DNA from: a virus
Length of the DNA: 32,372 nt
Strand: one strand, 5' to 3'
IMG/VR virus record: IMGVR_UViG_3300033144_001600
Location: 1 to 32,372 of that record
Shown: piece after piece, positions 30,418 through 32,372 of the stretch
How the letters are laid out: every line of letters begins with the position of its first letter
Position numbering within the stretch: the stretch's first letter is position 1
The notes under the pieces: model-generated
Seen by the model: only the letters and a program-made list of their open reading frames with translations
Told to the model about the DNA's origin: nothing
Database searches by the model: none
Made by a program: the position numbers and the translations under genes

Positions 30418-30446
30418 ATCATATCTGAACATAAGCAAGTTATCAA
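30418..30446 (-). promoter_or_regulatory. Promoter for the HTH regulator, leaderless mRNA predicted
   Basis: On the minus strand TTGATA (30446-30441), a 17-base spacer and TATGAT (30423-30418) form a near-consensus sigma-70 promoter. The expected start site, 6-8 bases after the -10 box, is about 30410-30412, at or next to the ATG of the regulator at 30410. The spacer holds ATAAGCAAGTTAT, a weak palindrome with ATAA/TTAT arms also seen in the larger operator candidate. Confidence 0.7.
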
Positions 30447-30555
30447 ACCCTTTACCTATGCGGTTTAATCTGCGCAAACCCATTGCACCCCGGCCGCAGC
30501 CCAGTGGTGGCCTCATCAACCTGTTCAGTTCCGGACTCAAAACACCCGTAAGCTA

Positions 30556-30580
30556 TTGATAACACGGTACATGTTATAAT
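30556..30580 (+). promoter_or_regulatory. Extended -10 promoter for the rightward genes
   Basis: TGTTATAAT (30572-30580) is an extended -10 box (TGnTATAAT). A TTGATA at 30556-30561 is 13 bases upstream, too close for an ordinary -35 box, so the extended -10 would carry the recognition. Transcription would start near 30587, 20 bases before the ATG at 30607, whose AAGGAG site is well spaced. Confidence 0.65.
30559..30577. promoter_or_regulatory. Palindromic operator candidate overlapping the rightward promoter
   Basis: ATAACACGGTACATGTTAT is an imperfect 19-bp inverted repeat: 8-base arms around a GTA centre with one mismatch pair. Its right arm covers the extended -10 element of the rightward promoter and its left arm covers most of the -35-like TTGATA. 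A dimer of the small HTH protein bound here would block transcription of the 30607-31364 genes. No experiment supports this yet. Confidence 0.5.
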
Positions 30581-30606
30581 ATGTATGTAGGGAAAAGGAG
30601 ATAAAC

Positions 30607-30855
30607 ATGGAACTACAACGATACCTCGACCAAGACAACAAGTACCGCACCGCGATGATCACGGCAGAGGGCCGGATCTGGATGCGGGTCTTGCGTGTTG
30701 ATGATGGCGCGCTCAAGATCGTCAAGCGCCCCATGACCGACCACAAGTACATGACCCCACTACCATGGACCCGCAAGAACAAAGCGAGCCTGCGACGACT
30801 GGCGCGGCGACGTGGAACATCCCGGGCAGTCCGGGCCGCAGTAAAGGAGATCTGA
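30607..30855 (+). CDS. Small basic protein, first rightward gene (82 aa)
   Basis: The ATG at 30607 has AAGGAG 6 bases upstream. The protein begins with a beta-type half (KYRTAMITAEGRIWMRVLRVDDGALKIVKRP) and ends in a very basic helix (RKNKASLRRLARRRGTSRAVRAAVKEI), which suggests nucleic-acid or ribosome binding. Its TGA overlaps the next ATG (TGATG). Expression is from a strong promoter under the operator candidate, opposite to all late genes, as for early phage genes that act on the host. No family is recognised. Confidence 0.75.
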   Translation: MELQRYLDQDNKYRTAMITAEGRIWMRVLRVDDGALKIVKRPMTDHKYMTPLPWTRKNKASLRRLARRRGTSRAVRAAVKEI

Positions 30856-31364
30856 TGAAACTGAACCAACTCAAGGTATCCGGCCAGCATCCGAAGTGGT
30901 GCGGGCCGTCCGCCCTGTCGATAATGACTGGCCGCACTGTCAACCACTGCGCCAAGCTGATCGCTTGGGAACGCAACACGCGGATAGGATGGTTTAGCTG
31001 GTACAAAGGCAAGGGATCCAGTAAGCAAGTCAAGGGCGTAGACAATAGCGAAATGAAACGCGCGCTATCAAAGATGGGCTTCATTATGGAGCGCGTCGAA
31101 ATCCCCCGGCACCACCACCGCCATCAGGTTATGAGCATCAACCCAGATCCGTTCGTAATGCCGACGCTTCACCGCTACATGCGAGAGCGCGGCGGCTCGG
31201 ACTGGAAGGCCGTCATGCTGGTGGAAGTGACCGGGCATTACTTGGTGATCAATCGCGATACCGTCTCGGACAATCACCAACAGGACAAGCACTACACCAA
31301 GCATCGCTGGTCACTAAAGAAGATCGCGCGAGCGTGGATTGTGAAGCGCAAGCCAAAGAGGTAG
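30855..31364 (+). CDS. Papain-like/C39-fold cysteine-protease-like protein (169 aa)
   Basis: I use the ATG at 30855, which overlaps the upstream TGA and has AAGGAG 5 bases upstream. The in-frame ATG at 30765 lies inside the preceding gene. The pattern of papain-like phage proteins is visible. KWCGPSALSIMTG carries the nucleophile candidate (Cys16), the following helix starts with NHCAKLI, and then comes MKRALSKMGF. VEVTGHYLVINRDTVSD carries His128 and an Asp at 135 or 139 that could complete a triad. The tail is basic (WIVKRKPKR). Substrates are unknown. Protein processing, deamidation or transglutamination are all possible within this fold. It sits in the two-gene rightward operon that ends at a strong terminator. 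Confidence 0.75.
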   Translation: MKLNQLKVSGQHPKWCGPSALSIMTGRTVNHCAKLIAWERNTRIGWFSWYKGKGSSKQVKGVDNSEMKRALSKMGFIMERVEIPRHHHRHQVMSINPDPFVMPTLHRYMRERGGSDWKAVMLVEVTGHYLVINRDTVSDNHQQDKHYTKHRWSLKKIARAWIVKRKPKR

Positions 31365-31399
31365 GATTCATCCGCGGGTTTGTTGGTGATACCCATTGA

Positions 31400-31897
31400 T
31401 TATCTTCCCGCACTTTTAAGGGCCCTGCCAGACAGGGCCCTTATTTTATGGTCCCGGTTAAGCCACGCGAACTCCCCGAACTCAACCCATGCCGCGTCGT
31501 CGTAAACCTCGGCCGCTTCCTCGGCGGTCAGGTAATAACCGAGCGACCTGTAGCACAATCTAGCCTGATACCGCTTAATTCTCTTGTGGTCATCGGTCAT
31601 CTTTCTAACGCCTTTGTAGCCACTCACTGGCGCCCGGTTCATCAGGTTCTGCTGGTGGGTGCATATCCTGAGATTGCTGCGGCGGTTATCCAAGCCGTTA
31701 CCATTGATATGATCAATCTCCATCCCTACGGGAGCTGGAAGGATGGCGTTGTGCATCCTTACGTTTTTACCCATTGTTTGACGATAGGCGTATTGCTTAT
31801 ATTTTTGCACAAGAGCCGTCCACTTAACCTCGGCCAAGTGAGCATCGCAGTCATCTATAATCGCCTCAAAGCCGCGTGTTAATTGTATTAAAATCAT
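31400..31897 (-). CDS. HNH endonuclease with AP2-like DNA-binding domain (165 aa)
   Basis: Homing-type nucleases of this class cut DNA and spread their own gene. I use the ATG at 31897. A TTG at 31909 overlaps the terminase stop. Residues 46-90 carry the HNH fold: VRMHNAILP (His49), MEIDHINGNGLDNRRSNLRICTHQQN (Asp62-His63, then the Asn/His finger). Residues about 93-142 match the AP2-like DNA-binding repeat (GYKGVRKMTDDHKRIKRYQARL...GYYLTAEEAAEVYDDAAW). It is just downstream of the terminase, a common place for HNH genes, which can either be parasites or assist DNA cutting for packaging. The last codons are built from the plus-strand terminator stem. Confidence 0.9.
   Translation of the reverse strand: MILIQLTRGFEAIIDDCDAHLAEVKWTALVQKYKQYAYRQTMGKNVRMHNAILPAPVGMEIDHINGNGLDNRRSNLRICTHQQNLMNRAPVSGYKGVRKMTDDHKRIKRYQARLCYRSLGYYLTAEEAAEVYDDAAWVEFGEFAWLNRDHKIRALSGRALKSAGR
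31418..31442 (+). terminator. Strong intrinsic terminator of the rightward operon
   Basis: AAGGGCCCTG / CAGGGCCCTT form a perfect 10-bp stem with a 5-base loop (CCAGA), followed on the plus strand by ATTTTAT. It stops rightward transcription 54 bases after the stop of the papain-like gene. On the minus strand only A residues follow the stem, so it should not stop leftward transcripts. The stem lies inside the last codons of the convergent HNH gene. Confidence 0.9.
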
Positions 31898-31901
31898 ATA
31901 C

Positions 31902-32372
31902 TTAGTCAACTTCTGGTTCGAGATCCGCGCCCATTTCGCCGGCCAGCTTCACAGGCACTGGGTGCGCAAACGTCAGCGCCAGTGCATCGCCGGTATCCGG
32001 GCTCGGCAGTCCACGCTTGGACATATCCTCTTTTGACTCCAGCCGCATACGCATACCAATGTCAAAGTTAAGCATCGGCCCGATCAGATCCTCGAACAGC
32101 TCGTTATTGTCCGGGATGCTGCCGGTCTCCAACCACTTAGCGCAGCGGTGCCAGATCTCGACGCGCGGATTATAGTAAGTCAGCGGCTCCATAACCATCG
32201 AGCGGTCGCCCCAGTAGATCGGGATCACCTGATCGTATCCATTCTGTACCAGTAATAGCCAGACGCCGTGGCCATAGCCAGTGGCGTCAATGAATACGAT
32301 GTCAGGCTCCCACTCGTTGATGGCCTGACCGATGTAGCCGGCGATGACGTTGTGATTGGCATCCTGCAGGTT
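31902..32372 (-). CDS. Terminase large subunit, C-terminal nuclease part (partial, 156 aa)
   Basis: The terminase packages DNA into the head. Its C-terminal RNase H-like nuclease cuts the concatemer. The frame enters from the window's right edge on a codon boundary and ends at TAA. The segment PDIVFIDATGYGHGVWLLLVQ carries an acidic strand (Asp of IDATG). QVIPIYWGDRS is the usual strand after it. The end, MRMRLESKEDMSKRGLPSPDTGDALALTFA, is the classic last motif with the acidic D..DA residues. A short hydrophilic tail follows. The ATPase part lies outside the window. It overlaps the TTG of the HNH gene. Confidence 0.92.
   Translation of the reverse strand, partial: NLQDANHNVIAGYIGQAINEWEPDIVFIDATGYGHGVWLLLVQNGYDQVIPIYWGDRSMVMEPLTYYNPRVEIWHRCAKWLETGSIPDNNELFEDLIGPMLNFDIGMRMRLESKEDMSKRGLPSPDTGDALALTFAHPVPVKLAGEMGADLEPEVD

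Noticed and set aside
1-32372. Diversity-generating retroelement linked to fibre genes
   Set aside because: I see no reverse transcriptase or template/variable repeat pair in the window.

Overview
The window is a stretch of a double-stranded DNA tailed phage genome with about 53% GC by eye. Almost all of it is one tightly packed leftward (minus-strand) late region. The content points to a short-tailed (podovirus-type) phage. It has a large-terminase C-terminus, a 777-aa portal, a scaffold-like protein, an N4-gp56-family-like major capsid protein, a tail adaptor, a nozzle-like protein, and a run of Ala/Gly/Gln-rich internal (ejection) proteins. No tape-measure or sheath gene is present. The spanin pair indicates a Gram-negative host. 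A gammaproteobacterial, probably aquatic, host is only an inference. No integrase is visible.

Layout in the direction of late transcription (right to left). 32372-31902: end of the large terminase, followed by an HNH-AP2 homing-type endonuclease. 30607-31364: the only rightward genes, a small basic protein and a papain-like-fold protein, served by an extended -10 promoter and closed by a strong intrinsic terminator. 30410-30183: a divergent small HTH regulator whose promoter predicts a nearly leaderless mRNA, followed by a peptide deformylase. 29706-25621: a near-consensus promoter, a 14-codon leader peptide and three consecutive genes for proteins with Sec signal peptides. 25612-22065: small pre-portal genes and the portal. 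22059-21985: a tRNA with initiator (fMet) hallmarks. 21971-18187: a small helical protein, the scaffold, the major capsid protein, two tandem paralogous small capsid-associated proteins and a tiny gene, ended by an intrinsic terminator. 18125-13648: small head proteins, tail adaptor, the nozzle with an inserted lectin-like domain, and a small structural protein. 13643-11783: lysis cassette (membrane/coiled-coil protein, T7-type amidase, membrane protein, holin, spanins). 11684-3831: internal virion or ejection proteins, including a GNAT-like protein and a 1021-aa protein with a ddrB-like ParB domain. 3838-1: small proteins (one SPOUT-like) and two large fibre-like proteins, the last cut by the window edge.

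Most minus-strand neighbours overlap by 1-26 bases (ATGA or TAATG junctions), so translational coupling is pervasive. The most striking points are these. An initiator-type tRNA and a peptide deformylase sit in one phage, so both the start and the first processing step of bacterial translation are touched. A 32-bp tandem duplication fuses the inner- and outer-membrane spanin reading frames. Three exported, disulfide-capable proteins built from virion-type domains lie together. A compact divergent control region carries a palindromic operator candidate. Two single-G indels disrupt reading frames (11556-11558 and near 18265) and may be sequencing errors or genuine frameshifts.
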